NCBI GenBank assembly: GCA_019232625.1
Contig: JAFANP010000044.1
Location: 1-64,000 of the forward strand
Direction of reading: 5' to 3'
Length of the DNA: 64,000 nucleotides
DNA from: Alphaproteobacteria bacterium
GTDB lineage: Bacteria > Pseudomonadota > Alphaproteobacteria > Sphingomonadales > Sphingomonadaceae
The translations under genes were made by a program, and so were the position numbers. Under the pieces are notes generated by a model that saw only the letters and a list, made by a program, of their open reading frames with translations, searched no databases and was not told the origin of the DNA. This document shows positions 20,139-29,057 of this stretch, one piece after another (the stretch's first letter is position 1; the number at the start of each line of letters is the position of its first letter).

Positions 20139-22103
20139 ATGGCCTCGACCATCCTCAAGCGCGACAGCTCGGAAAACAGCGGGATGGGCGCGCGGATCCG
20201 CGCGTTCGACTGGGCGTCCACGCCCTTGGGACCGATGGAGGACTGGCCGCCGACCCTCAAGCTCGCGCTCAACATCTGCGAGCATTCGCGCTTTCCAACG
20301 GCGATCTACTGGGGGCCGGAGCTTCGCCTCATCTACAACGACGCGTGGAGCTTCATCCCCGGCGAGCGCCACCCGGCCGCGCTCGGCCAGCCCGCCAGGC
20401 AGGTCTGGTCCGACATCTGGCCGGTGATCGGCCCGCAGTTCGAGCAGGTGATGGCGACCGGCGAGGGCGTTTCGACCTTCGACCAGATGCTGCCGATGGT
20501 CAGGAACGGGATCGAGCAGGAAACCTACTGGAACTACAGCCTCACGCCGCTGGTCGACGATACCGGCCGGGTGGTGGGGATCTTCAACCAGGGCAACGAG
20601 GTCACCCGGGCGGTGGTGACCGAACGGCGGCTGGCCTTCCAGGTGAAGCTCGCCGACCGCATCCGCGGCCTCGTCCGGCCCGACGAGGTCAAGGCGGCGG
20701 CGGCGGCGATGCTCGGCGAGTATCTCGGCGCGGCCCGCGCGGGTTTCGCGGAGATCGACGAGGCGAACGACACGGTCAGCGTCACCGGGGAATGGCGGCG
20801 CGACGATGAGGTGCAGCCCTTGCAGGGGCGGACCGGCCGCTTCTCCGAGCTGCCGCAGGCGGCGATCGACTATCTGCGCAGCGGCGAGGTGCTCGCCCTG
20901 GCCGACGTCGACAATTTCAGCCGCGGCAGCAGCCAGGCCGACGCCTCGCTGGGCGCGACGCTCGGCGCCCGGGCGGTGATCACCGTCCCCCTCGTCCGCG
21001 ACGGCGCCTTCGCCGCCTTGTTCTACGTCCACGAGACGGAGCCGCGCGAGTGGAGGCGCTCGGAGGCCGCCATGGCGCGCGACGCGGCGGAGCGCAGCTG
21101 GGCGGCGGTCCAGCGGGCCGAGAGCGAGCAGCGGCTCCGCGCAAGCGAGGATCATTACCGCCACGCCGTCGAGCTCAACCCCCAGGTGTCGTGGACGGCG
21201 ACGCCCGACGGGCAGCTCAACCGAGTCGCCCGCCGCTGGCACGACTGGACCGGCACGACCGGCCTCGGCGACAGCTGGACGCAGGGGCTGCACCCCGACG
21301 ACCGCGAGCGCACCGCCGCGGTGTGGAGGCGCAGCGTCCTGACGGGGGAGCCCTACGACATCGAGCATCGCGTCAAGCTGGTGGACGGAAGCTACCGCTG
21401 GGCCCGCTCCCGCGCCTTTCCCCGTTACGACGGGGCGGGGAACATCCGTCTCTGGTACGGCGCGACCGAGGACGTGCACGAGCGCAAGGCGGCGGAGGTG
21501 CATCAGCGCCTGCTCATCAACGAGCTCAACCACCGGGTGAAGAACACCCTGGCGACGGTGCAGGCGATCGCCTTCCAGACCTTGAAAGGCGACATTCCCC
21601 TCGCCGAGGCGCGCGCGCGCTTCGAGGCGCGGCTGATGGCGCTTTCGCGCGCCCACAACCTGCTGACCGAGCAGAATTGGGGCGGAGCGGCGCTCCGCCG
21701 GCTCGTCGTCGACGCGACCGAGCATCTGGTCGGCGAGCGGGCGCGGCTCGACGTCGAGGGCGAGGACGTATGGCTGTCTCCCCGGGCGGCGCTGGCCCTT
21801 GCGCTCGCCTTCCACGAGCTCGCGACCAACGCCGCCAAGCACGGCGCCCTGTCGCTTGAGGGCGGCGGCATCGCCGTGGCGTGGCGCACGGACGGGGATC
21901 GGCTGCGCCTCGAATGGAAGGAGAGCGGCGGCCCGGCGGTGGCGCCGCCGCAACGCCGCGGCTTCGGATCGCGCCTCATCGAGCGAGGACTCGCCGCGGA
22001 TCTGGGCGGCGGGGCGGCGCTGCACTTCGAGCCGGACGGGCTCCTTTGCCGCATCGAAGCCTCGCTCGCCGCCGTCCGCGGAGAGGATCCGGCCCATGCC
22101 TGA
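20139..22103 (+). CDS. HWE-family sensor histidine kinase with PAS and GAF domains
   Basis: Cytoplasmic sensor kinase of 654 residues without membrane segments. Order: an N-terminal PAS-like domain (about 40-150) with the alphaproteobacterial FDWASTPLGPMEDWPPTL opening, a GAF-like domain (about 165-325) and a second PAS (about 345-455, ending DVHERKAAEV). The HWE phospho-acceptor region follows, with ELNHRVKNTLATVQAIA, then an ATPase domain with HELATNAAKHGALS. No LOV-type cysteine motif is visible in the PAS domains, so the signal is unknown. Its stop overlaps the start of the receiver gene by 8 bases, which makes them a pair. Confidence 0.88.
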   Translation: MASTILKRDSSENSGMGARIRAFDWASTPLGPMEDWPPTLKLALNICEHSRFPTAIYWGPELRLIYNDAWSFIPGERHPAALGQPARQVWSDIWPVIGPQFEQVMATGEGVSTFDQMLPMVRNGIEQETYWNYSLTPLVDDTGRVVGIFNQGNEVTRAVVTERRLAFQVKLADRIRGLVRPDEVKAAAAAMLGEYLGAARAGFAEIDEANDTVSVTGEWRRDDEVQPLQGRTGRFSELPQAAIDYLRSGEVLALADVDNFSRGSSQADASLGATLGARAVITVPLVRDGAFAALFYVHETEPREWRRSEAAMARDAAERSWAAVQRAESEQRLRASEDHYRHAVELNPQVSWTATPDGQLNRVARRWHDWTGTTGLGDSWTQGLHPDDRERTAAVWRRSVLTGEPYDIEHRVKLVDGSYRWARSRAFPRYDGAGNIRLWYGATEDVHERKAAEVHQRLLINELNHRVKNTLATVQAIAFQTLKGDIPLAEARARFEARLMALSRAHNLLTEQNWGGAALRRLVVDATEHLVGERARLDVEGEDVWLSPRAALALALAFHELATNAAKHGALSLEGGGIAVAWRTDGDRLRLEWKESGGPAVAPPQRRGFGSRLIERGLAADLGGGAALHFEPDGLLCRIEASLAAVRGEDPAHA

Positions 22104-22470
22104 GGGGCGGCTGCGCGTCCTCGTCGTCGAGGACGAGATGCTCGTGGCGATGAACATCGAGGACATGCTGCTCGATCTCGGCCACGAGGTGGCGGGCATC
22201 GCCAGCCGCCTAGCGCCGGCCCTCGCCCTGGCCGAGGACGCCGCGATCGACGCCGCCATGCTCGACGTCAACCTCGCCGGCGAGAGCAGCTTCCCGGTCG
22301 CCGACGTGCTGCTCGGCCGCGGCATCCCCTTCTTCTTCGCCACGGGCTACGGCCTTCAGGGGATAGAGGAGCCCTACCGCCAGCATCCGGTTCTGCAAAA
22401 GCCGTTCCGCGCCGGGGACCTGCGCGACGCGCTGGCGGCGCTTCCGCCCGGCTCCGCCCCGGGGGCTTGA
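22096..22470 (+). CDS. Single-domain response regulator
   Basis: A 124-residue receiver without an output domain. Acidic pocket residues are in VVEDEM, the phospho-acceptor Asp in AMLDVNLAG, the switch Thr in FATGYG and the conserved Lys in LQKPF. It is encoded in an 8-base overlap with the HWE kinase gene and is presumably its phosphorylation partner. Receivers of this kind beside HWE kinases act as phosphate sinks or protein-protein switches; the target is not in the window and no PhyR or EcfG genes are adjacent. Confidence 0.88.
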   Translation: MPEGRLRVLVVEDEMLVAMNIEDMLLDLGHEVAGIASRLAPALALAEDAAIDAAMLDVNLAGESSFPVADVLLGRGIPFFFATGYGLQGIEEPYRQHPVLQKPFRAGDLRDALAALPPGSAPGA

Positions 22471-22523
22471 CCCCGCGCTCCCGCGGCCTTCATGGGCGCG
22501 CCTCGACAGGGAAAGGCGCGACG

Positions 22524-23747
22524 ATGTGGCTGCTCGACAAGATGCTCGCGGGTTACGTGAAGAAGGGCGAGCTCACCGTCGTCGACGCCGCCGGCAAGGC
22601 ACACCGCTACGGCCGCCCCGACGCCGAGTTCGCCCCCGTCACCGTCCGCCTCGCCGATCGCCGGGTGCCGCGCCAGATCGCCAGGGACCCGGGCCTCGGG
22701 GCCGCGGAAGCCTTCATGGACGGACGGCTGATCGTCGAGCAGGGCGACATATTGGACCTCGTCAACATCATCCGCGGCAGCCACAAATGGGAGGATTCGG
22801 ACGGCCCCAACCGTTTCCTCAGGAAGAGCGGGCGCCTCCGCCACCGCCTGGCGACTCTCAACTGGCGGGAGCGCTCGCGCCGCAACGTCGCCCACCATTA
22901 CGACGTCGGCAACGATTTCTACCGCCTCTTCCTCGACGAGGACCTCCAGTATAGCTGCGGCTATTTCGAGGATCTCGGCTACACGATCGAACAGGCGCAG
23001 CGGGCCAAGCAGCGGCACGTCGCGGCCAAGCTGCGCCTGAGGCCGGGGCTGAAGGTGCTCGACATCGGCTGCGGCTGGGGCGGGCTCGCCCTCTACCTCC
23101 ACCGGGCGGCGGACGTGGACGTGCTCGGAATCACCCTCAGCCAGGCGCAGCTCGACGTGGCCCGGCAGCGGGCGGCGGAGGCGGGCGTGTCCGACCGCGT
23201 CAAGTTCGAGCTGATGGACTATCGCGACGTCACCGGCAGCTTCGACCGGATCGCCTCCGTCGGAATGCTCGAGCATGTCGGCCAGGCCCATTTCCAGACC
23301 TATTTCCGAAAGGTCCGCGCCCTCCTCGCGCCCGACGGCGTCGCCTTGATCCACTCCATGGCGCGGCTCGGCGGCCCGGGGACGACCGACAAGTTCATGC
23401 TGAAATACGTCTTTCCGGGCGGCTATCTGCCGGCGCTCTCGGAGGTCGTCGCCGCGAGCGAGCAGGAAAAGCTGATCATGGCGGATTGCGAGACCTGGCG
23501 GCTCCACTACGTCCACACCATCGACCGCTGGTACAGGCGGCTGCAGGCCAACCGCGCCGAGATCGTGCGGCTCTACGACGAGCGGCTCTACCGCCTCTAC
23601 GAATTCTACCTCGCCGTCTCGCTCACCATGTTCCGCGACGCGCCGATGGGGGTATACCAGCTCCAGTATCTGCGGCGCCGCGACGCCGTGCCGATCACGC
23701 GCGACTACATGCTTCACGACGAGGCGCGGCTTCGCGCCGTTCCTTAA
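22524..23747 (+). CDS. Cyclopropane-fatty-acid synthase (copy 1)
   Basis: SAM-dependent enzyme that converts double bonds of membrane phospholipid acyl chains into cyclopropane rings. The 407-residue product starts MWLLDKMLAGYVKKGELTV and carries the CFA substrate motif HHYDVGNDFYRLFLDEDLQYSCGYF. The SAM loop is VLDIGCGWGG, and EHVGQAHF and YVFPGGYLP are also present. All key motifs look canonical. It is followed 71 bases later by a paralog with the same first eight residues, evidence of tandem duplication. An upstream in-frame extension is rejected in favour of the start shared with the paralog. Confidence 0.92.
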   Translation: MWLLDKMLAGYVKKGELTVVDAAGKAHRYGRPDAEFAPVTVRLADRRVPRQIARDPGLGAAEAFMDGRLIVEQGDILDLVNIIRGSHKWEDSDGPNRFLRKSGRLRHRLATLNWRERSRRNVAHHYDVGNDFYRLFLDEDLQYSCGYFEDLGYTIEQAQRAKQRHVAAKLRLRPGLKVLDIGCGWGGLALYLHRAADVDVLGITLSQAQLDVARQRAAEAGVSDRVKFELMDYRDVTGSFDRIASVGMLEHVGQAHFQTYFRKVRALLAPDGVALIHSMARLGGPGTTDKFMLKYVFPGGYLPALSEVVAASEQEKLIMADCETWRLHYVHTIDRWYRRLQANRAEIVRLYDERLYRLYEFYLAVSLTMFRDAPMGVYQLQYLRRRDAVPITRDYMLHDEARLRAVP

Positions 23748-23818
23748 GGGCTTGACCCGAACCGATTGCTTCACTTCAGTGCGGCCCGACAGGCCGAACC
23801 TCCCGGGAGAAACGAACG

Positions 23819-25081
23819 ATGTGGCTGCTCGACAAGATGCTCCGCAAGCTCATGAAGAAGGGCGAGCTGATCGTCGTCGACCATGATGGGAAGGAATATC
23901 GCTACGGCCGGGCCGAGCCGGGCCGCAAGCCGGTGCGCGCCCGCCTGACCGACCGCGGCGCCGCCTTCCACATCGCCAAGGATCCCCGCGTCGGCGCCGG
24001 CGAGGCCTATATGGACGGCAGGCTGGTGCTCGACGAAGGCGACATCCGCGACCTCGTCCTGCTCATCCGCGAGAATGCGCCGTGGGAAAAGGAGGGCCGC
24101 CTCAACCCCAAGGGGCCGGTGAGGAAGGGGCTCTCCCACATCGCCGGCCGTCTCGACCAGATCAACTGGAAGAGCCGCTCGCGGCGCAATGCCGAGCACA
24201 CCTACAACCTCACCCGCCGGCTGTACGAGCTGTTCCTCGACGAGGACCGGCAATATACCTGCGCCTATTATACCGACACGTCGAACAGCCTGGAAAAGGC
24301 CCAGCTCGACAAGAAGGCGCACATCGCCGCCAAGCTCAACCTCAAGCCCGGAATGAAGGTCCTAGACATAGGCTGCGGCTGGGGCGGCTGGGCGCTCTAC
24401 CTCCACCGCCATTACGACGTCGACGTCCTCGGCGTGGCGCTCGCGCCCGACCAGATCGAGTTCTCGAACGAGCGCGCGCGCGAAGCGGGGGTCTCCGACC
24501 GGGTCAAGTTCGAGCTCTGCGACTATCGCGACGTCGAGGGCCAGTTCGACCGGATCACCAGCGTCGGCCTGATCGAGCATCTCGGCACGCCCCATTATCC
24601 CGGCTTCTACGCCCACATGCACCGGCTGCTGAAGGACGATGGGGTGATGTTCTCCCATTGCTGCGGCCGGATGGGCGCGCCGGGAACGACCGACAAGTGG
24701 ACCCGCAAGTACATCTTTCCCGGCGGCTACATCCCCTCCCTCTCCGAGCTCGTCACCGAGGCGGAGAAGCACCGGCTGGTCGTCACCGACGTCGAGGCGC
24801 TGCGCTTCCACTACGCCCACACGCTGGAGGAATGGTACCGGCGCACCGTCGCGCACCGGGAGGAGATCGTCGCCCTCTACGACGAGCGCTTCTACCGCAT
24901 GTGGGAATTCTACCTCGTCGGCGCCGAAGCCGCCTTCCGCTACGGCGGAATGGTCAATTGGCAGCTGCAATATGTGAAGCGCCGCGACGCGCTGCCGATG
25001 ACCCGCGACTATATGTACGAGGAGGAGCGCCGGCTGCGCGAGGCGGAAGAGCCGCCGCAGTGGCACCTCGCCGCGGAGTGA
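23819..25081 (+). CDS. Cyclopropane-fatty-acid-synthase paralog (copy 2, diverged)
   Basis: A 420-residue paralog of the preceding gene, again opening with MWLLDKML. It keeps VLDIGCGWGG, VGLIEHLGTPHY and YIFPGGYIPSLSE. The HYD-x-GN-x-FY motif of canonical CFA synthases, present in copy 1, has become TYNLTRRLYELFLDEDRQYT. This suggests an altered lipid substrate or reaction, for example a different acyl position or a methylation-type chemistry. The C-terminus is about 13 residues longer and acidic. Probably co-transcribed with copy 1. Confidence 0.87.
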   Translation: MWLLDKMLRKLMKKGELIVVDHDGKEYRYGRAEPGRKPVRARLTDRGAAFHIAKDPRVGAGEAYMDGRLVLDEGDIRDLVLLIRENAPWEKEGRLNPKGPVRKGLSHIAGRLDQINWKSRSRRNAEHTYNLTRRLYELFLDEDRQYTCAYYTDTSNSLEKAQLDKKAHIAAKLNLKPGMKVLDIGCGWGGWALYLHRHYDVDVLGVALAPDQIEFSNERAREAGVSDRVKFELCDYRDVEGQFDRITSVGLIEHLGTPHYPGFYAHMHRLLKDDGVMFSHCCGRMGAPGTTDKWTRKYIFPGGYIPSLSELVTEAEKHRLVVTDVEALRFHYAHTLEEWYRRTVAHREEIVALYDERFYRMWEFYLVGAEAAFRYGGMVNWQLQYVKRRDALPMTRDYMYEEERRLREAEEPPQWHLAAE

Positions 25082-25086
25082 CGACT

Positions 25087-25112
25087 TCCCCTCCCCGCGC
25101 GCAGGGAGGGGA
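25087..25112. terminator. GC-rich hairpin between convergent genes
   Basis: Arms TCCCCTCCC and GGGAGGGGA with an 8-base loop, sitting in the 38-base gap between the convergent CFA paralog and EF-hand gene. No T-run follows on either strand, so it may be a repeat or a Rho-assisted stop. Confidence 0.4.
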
Positions 25113-25119
25113 GTGAAGG

Positions 25120-25677
25120 TCACCCGCGCCGGCGCAGCGCCTGGCGGGCGGCGCGGCGCTCGTCGGGGGTGACGGTGCCGTCGCGGTTCGCGTCGGCGCG
25201 CTCGAACAGGCGGAGCGCACGGCTCTGCGCCTCCCGCAGCGAGACGCGGCCGTCGCCGTCGCCGTCGAGCGCGGCGAATATCCTCGCCCGGAAGCCGCCG
25301 CCGCCGCGCATCATCGCCCCCGGAGCCCGCTCGCGCCGAGCGCCGCCGCGAAGGCTGCCGCGCGGTGCGTCGAACTCCTCGCGGCTGAGGACTCCGTCGC
25401 GATCGGCGTCGAGCCGCGCGAACAGGGCCTCCCGGCCCTGGCCGCGGCGCCCCTCGAAGCGATCGGCGCGAGCCGCGCCTCGTGCCTGAACCTCGTCGCG
25501 GGTCACGAAGCCGTCGTGATCGGCGTCGGCTTGGGCGAAACGGGCCTGGACCCGCGCCTCGATCTCGGCACGGGTGACGGCCCGGTCCGGGGCGCGACCC
25601 GGGAACGGCGGCTGGGACGAAGCGGGAAGCGGGGCCAAGGCGGCGAGCGCCGCGCCGGCCAAGACGATCTTGTTCAT
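25120..25677 (-). CDS. Exported EF-hand calcium-binding protein
   Basis: A 185-residue protein with a signal peptide (MNKIVLAGAALAALAPLPASS) and four EF-hand-type loops: DADHDGFVTRDE, DADRDGVLSREE, DGDGDGRVSLRE and DANRDGTVTPDE. All have the acidic positions 1, 3 and 5 and the terminal Glu, so calcium binding is expected. The linkers are Arg/Gly/Ala-rich. It is likely periplasmic; the partner is unknown. It converges with the CFA paralog and diverges from the GT-C-like gene. Confidence 0.85.
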   Translation of the reverse strand: MNKIVLAGAALAALAPLPASSQPPFPGRAPDRAVTRAEIEARVQARFAQADADHDGFVTRDEVQARGAARADRFEGRRGQGREALFARLDADRDGVLSREEFDAPRGSLRGGARRERAPGAMMRGGGGFRARIFAALDGDGDGRVSLREAQSRALRLFERADANRDGTVTPDERRAARQALRRRG

Positions 25678-25798
25678 CTCACGGCTCCTCGAAGTGGCGG
25701 TCGATGCGGCCTGTCCTTGGCCGCAGCCCACTGTATCTTTCTTGAACGCGTTCGTGCGGCTGTGGCAAGGCTGGGCGTCGGCTGAGCGGGGAGCGGGT

Positions 25799-27361
25799 GT
25801 GGACCGGACGAATGCGCCATGGTGGGAGCGCCGCTGGGGCGTGGCGGCGCTCGCCCTGCTGGCGGCATTGCCCCTGCTCTGGCCGAACGTCCCGCCGCTC
25901 GTCGACCTGCCCGGCCATATGGGCCGCTACCGTGTCGAGCTCGACATCGCCCATTCGCCCATCCTCCAGCAATTCTACGGCTTCCGCTGGGGGATCATGG
26001 GCAATCTGGGCGTCGACCTGCTGATCATCCCGCTCTCGAAACTCTTCGGCCTGGAGCTCGCGACCAAGCTGATCGTCCTCTCCATCCCCGTGATGACGGT
26101 GCTCGGCTTCCTCTGGGTGGCGCGGGAGGTGCACGGCCGGGTGCCGCCGACGGCGCTGTTCGCCATCCCCTTCGCCTACGGCCACCCCTTCATCTTCGGC
26201 TTCGTCAACTTCTCCCTCTCTATGGCGTTCGCGATGCTCGCCTTCGCCTTGTGGCTGAGGCTCGCCCGGCTCGGCCGCCTTCGGCTGCGCGCGGCCCTGT
26301 TCGTGCCCATCTCGATCGCCATCTGGTTCACCCACACGTTCGGCTGGGGCACGCTCGGCGTGATGGCCTTCTCGGCGGAGCTCGTGCGCCAGCACGACAA
26401 GGGCCGCGGCTTCATCGAATCCGCCTTCCGCTCCGGAATCCACTGCCTGTCGATCGCCCCGCCGATCCTGCTCATGCTGCTCTGGCGCAGCGGCCACCAT
26501 GTCGGCGGCTTCACCGGCGACTGGTTCAACTGGCGCGCCAAATATTACTGGCTGATCATGGCCCTGCGGGACCGGTGGTTCGAGCTCGATCTCGTCTCGG
26601 TGATCATCGCCCTGCTGCTGATCGTCGGCGGGGTGAGGAGCCCGCGCCTCGGCTTCTCCCGCAACCTCGCCGCTTCCGCCCTCTTCCTCCTTCTCGTCTA
26701 CATCCTCCTCCCCCGCATCGTCTTCGGCTCGGCCTATGCCGACATGCGCCTCGTCCCCTATCTGCTCGCCGTCGCGCTCATCGCCATCCGATTGAGGGAG
26801 AATGCCGACGCCCGCTTCGCCCGCAACCTCGCGATCGGCGCCTGCCTCTTCCTCGGCGTCAGGATCGCCTCGAACACCCTCAGCTTCTGGATGTACGACC
26901 GGACCTACGACAGGGAGCTTGCGGCGGTCGAGCATCTGCCGGTCGGCGCGCGGCTGGTCTCGTTCGTCGGCGTCCCCTGCCAGCCGAACTGGAAGATGTC
27001 GCGGCTCGAGCATCTTCCCGCCATGGCCCTGGTCCGCCGCCTCGCTTATGCCAACGACCAGTGGATCATGCCCGGGGGGCAGCTGCTCTCCAGCCGCCTC
27101 GCCGGCGCCCGCGACTATGCCTACGATCCCTCGCAGCAGACCGGCATGATCATCTGCCGCGGGGAGGAATGGCATTCGCTCGACCAGTCCTTGCGCGAAT
27201 TCCCCCGCGACGCCTTCGACTATGTCTGGCTGATCCAGCCGCCGCCCCACGACGAATCGCTGACCGCAGGGCTGGCGCCGGTCTGGCGCAGGGGCTCCAG
27301 TGTGCTCTATAGGGTGGTCGACCGAACCCCGCCCCAAAGCCTCCCGAAAGCCCCTTCATGA
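25799..27361 (+). CDS. Polytopic membrane protein, GT-C glycosyltransferase-like
   Basis: About ten membrane helices in 520 residues (for example WGVAALALLAALPLL, LVSVIIALLLIVGGV, ASALFLLLVYILLP). A soluble C-terminal domain follows, with CQPNWKM and FDYVWLIQPPP. The topology, and the first periplasmic loop after helix 1 with Asp/His, resemble GT-C lipid-sugar-dependent glycosyltransferases, though I cannot point to a decisive motif. The GTG start (VDRTNAPWW) is chosen because GGGGAG precedes it; the frame is open further upstream but without coding character. Its last bases overlap the GtrB-like gene (ATGA), linking the two functionally. Confidence 0.7.
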   Translation: MDRTNAPWWERRWGVAALALLAALPLLWPNVPPLVDLPGHMGRYRVELDIAHSPILQQFYGFRWGIMGNLGVDLLIIPLSKLFGLELATKLIVLSIPVMTVLGFLWVAREVHGRVPPTALFAIPFAYGHPFIFGFVNFSLSMAFAMLAFALWLRLARLGRLRLRAALFVPISIAIWFTHTFGWGTLGVMAFSAELVRQHDKGRGFIESAFRSGIHCLSIAPPILLMLLWRSGHHVGGFTGDWFNWRAKYYWLIMALRDRWFELDLVSVIIALLLIVGGVRSPRLGFSRNLAASALFLLLVYILLPRIVFGSAYADMRLVPYLLAVALIAIRLRENADARFARNLAIGACLFLGVRIASNTLSFWMYDRTYDRELAAVEHLPVGARLVSFVGVPCQPNWKMSRLEHLPAMALVRRLAYANDQWIMPGGQLLSSRLAGARDYAYDPSQQTGMIICRGEEWHSLDQSLREFPRDAFDYVWLIQPPPHDESLTAGLAPVWRRGSSVLYRVVDRTPPQSLPKAPS

Positions 27362-28392
27362 CCGCTCCGGCGCTGTCGATCGTCGTTCCCTGCTACAATG
27401 AGGAGCCGTGCCTGGCGGAGCTCCACGCCCGGCTCACCGCCGCCGCGCGCGGCGCGGTCGGAGAGGATTACGAGATCGTCCTCGTCAACGACGGGTCGCG
27501 CGACCGCAGCTGGGAGATGATGCGCCAGCTGTCCGCGACCGACCCGCGTCTGGTCGCGATCAACCTCTCGCGCAACCACGGCCACCAGCTCGCGCTCACC
27601 GCCGGCCTGGACCTGTGTGCCGGGGAGCGCATCCTGATCATCGACGCCGACCTCCAGGACCCGCCCGAGCTCCTCCCGGACATGCTGGCCGAGATGGACC
27701 GCCAGACCGCGGACGTCGTCTACGCCGTCCGCCGCGCACGCGCCGGGGAGACCGCCTTCAAGCTCGCCACCGCGAAGCTCTTCTACCGCGGCCTCTCCAA
27801 GCTCGCCGAGATAGAGATACCGCGCGACACCGGCGATTTCCGGCTGATGAGCCGCCGTGCGCTCGACGCCTTGCTCAGCCTACCCGAGCAGGCGCGCTTC
27901 ATCCGCGGAATGGTCGCCTGGGTCGGCTTCCGGCAGGTCCCGATCGTCTACGACCGCGCCGAGCGGCATGCCGGGCAGACCAAATATCCCTTCTCGAAGA
28001 TGCTCCGCTTCGCGCTCGACGCGGTCACGGGATTTTCGACCGCGCCGCTGCGCTTCGCCAGCCATTTCGGACTCTGGCTGGTCGCCGCCTCCTTCCTCAT
28101 CCTGATCTACATCGCGGTCGGCTTCTTCAGCGGAAGCGCCATACCGGGCTGGACCTCGCTGATGCTGCTCGTCGTCATGCTCGGCGCGGTGCAGATGTTC
28201 GTCCTCGGCCTGATCGGAGAATATATCGGCCGGCTCTACATCGAGGCGAAGCGGCGGCCGCTCTACATCGTCTCCGACATCGCCGGCCGCGCCGCGGGGG
28301 CGCACCCGTCGCTAGGCCATGTCGCTCACGCCGCCGAGGCGATGGCGACCAGCGACAGTCCGGGCGGGAACGGCAGCCGGCCGATCGCGTAG
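27358..28392 (+). CDS. GtrB-like family 2 glycosyltransferase (polyprenyl-phosphate sugar synthase)
   Basis: A 344-residue enzyme predicted to transfer a sugar from a nucleotide donor to undecaprenyl phosphate on the cytoplasmic face. The GT-A domain has VVPCYNEE, the VNDGSRD segment, the DXD-type DADLQDPPE and the acceptor-site GQTKYPFSKM. Two C-terminal membrane helices follow (about 232-255 and 267-290), then an amphipathic GEYIGRLYIEAKRRP, as in GtrB/ArnC/DPM1. ATGA overlap with the upstream GT-C-like gene suggests that it supplies the lipid-linked sugar to that protein. The 3' end overlaps the opposing methyltransferase gene by 67 bases. Confidence 0.9.
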   Translation: MTAPALSIVVPCYNEEPCLAELHARLTAAARGAVGEDYEIVLVNDGSRDRSWEMMRQLSATDPRLVAINLSRNHGHQLALTAGLDLCAGERILIIDADLQDPPELLPDMLAEMDRQTADVVYAVRRARAGETAFKLATAKLFYRGLSKLAEIEIPRDTGDFRLMSRRALDALLSLPEQARFIRGMVAWVGFRQVPIVYDRAERHAGQTKYPFSKMLRFALDAVTGFSTAPLRFASHFGLWLVAASFLILIYIAVGFFSGSAIPGWTSLMLLVVMLGAVQMFVLGLIGEYIGRLYIEAKRRPLYIVSDIAGRAAGAHPSLGHVAHAAEAMATSDSPGGNGSRPIA

Positions 28393-29057
28393 CGTTCCAG
28401 CCGGAACGCGGCTTCGAACAGGCGGTTGAGCGGGGCCGGAGGCGGCGTGTCGGCGCTGTCGTCCTGCTTGCGGAACAGGCGCTCCGCCAGGCGCGAGGTC
28501 ACCGCGAGCGGGAAGAGCAGCGAGTTGAAGTAGCTCAGCATATGGAGCCGCAGCCGCGCCGCACCGACGACCGCGCGGAGCGTCCGCTTCGTGTAGCGGC
28601 GCTGGTGGTGGTTGACCCTGTCGTGCGCGCTCCACATCCAGGGGTGGGCGGGCACCGCGATGAGGATGCGGCCCCCCGGCCTCAGCTTGCCGGCGATGCT
28701 GACCAGCGCCTGCCTGTCCTCCGCGACATGTTCGAGCACGTCGAGGAGACAGATGAGGTCGTAGGCGCCGTTCTCGATCCCCACCAGGTGGGGGAGCGGG
28801 GCGTCGAGCACCGGGCGGCCGAGGCGCGCGCTGGCCACCGCGCGCGCCCGCGCGTCGATCTCGACCGCGTCGAGCCGGCCGAAGCCGCGCAGCATGTCGA
28901 GATTGGGTCCGGTGCCGCAGCCGATCTCGAGGATGCGCGGGTTCTCCGGCAGCGGGATCCGGTCGGCGATCAACCGGGCGAGGATGTCGCGGCGCGCCCG
29001 GTACCACCAGTGGCGGTCCGCATATTCCGCCATCCGGTCATAGACCACCCGTTCCAT
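28326..29057 (-). CDS. SAM-dependent methyltransferase (class I)
   Basis: A 243-residue enzyme with the SAM motif ILEIGCGTGPNLDML, an acidic residue in AVEIDARA, and DLICLLDVLEHVAEDRQAL. A C-terminal extension (about 160-243) includes the pattern RVNHHQRRYTKRTL often seen in methyltransferases of glycan or lipid clusters. The start MERVVYDRM overlaps the gtrA stop (ATGA), so the two are coupled. The substrate is likely a lipid-linked sugar or glycan by context; this is inference. The C-terminus overlaps the GtrB-like gene in a convergent arrangement. Confidence 0.85.
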   Translation of the reverse strand: MERVVYDRMAEYADRHWWYRARRDILARLIADRIPLPENPRILEIGCGTGPNLDMLRGFGRLDAVEIDARARAVASARLGRPVLDAPLPHLVGIENGAYDLICLLDVLEHVAEDRQALVSIAGKLRPGGRILIAVPAHPWMWSAHDRVNHHQRRYTKRTLRAVVGAARLRLHMLSYFNSLLFPLAVTSRLAERLFRKQDDSADTPPPAPLNRLFEAAFRLERYAIGRLPFPPGLSLVAIASAA

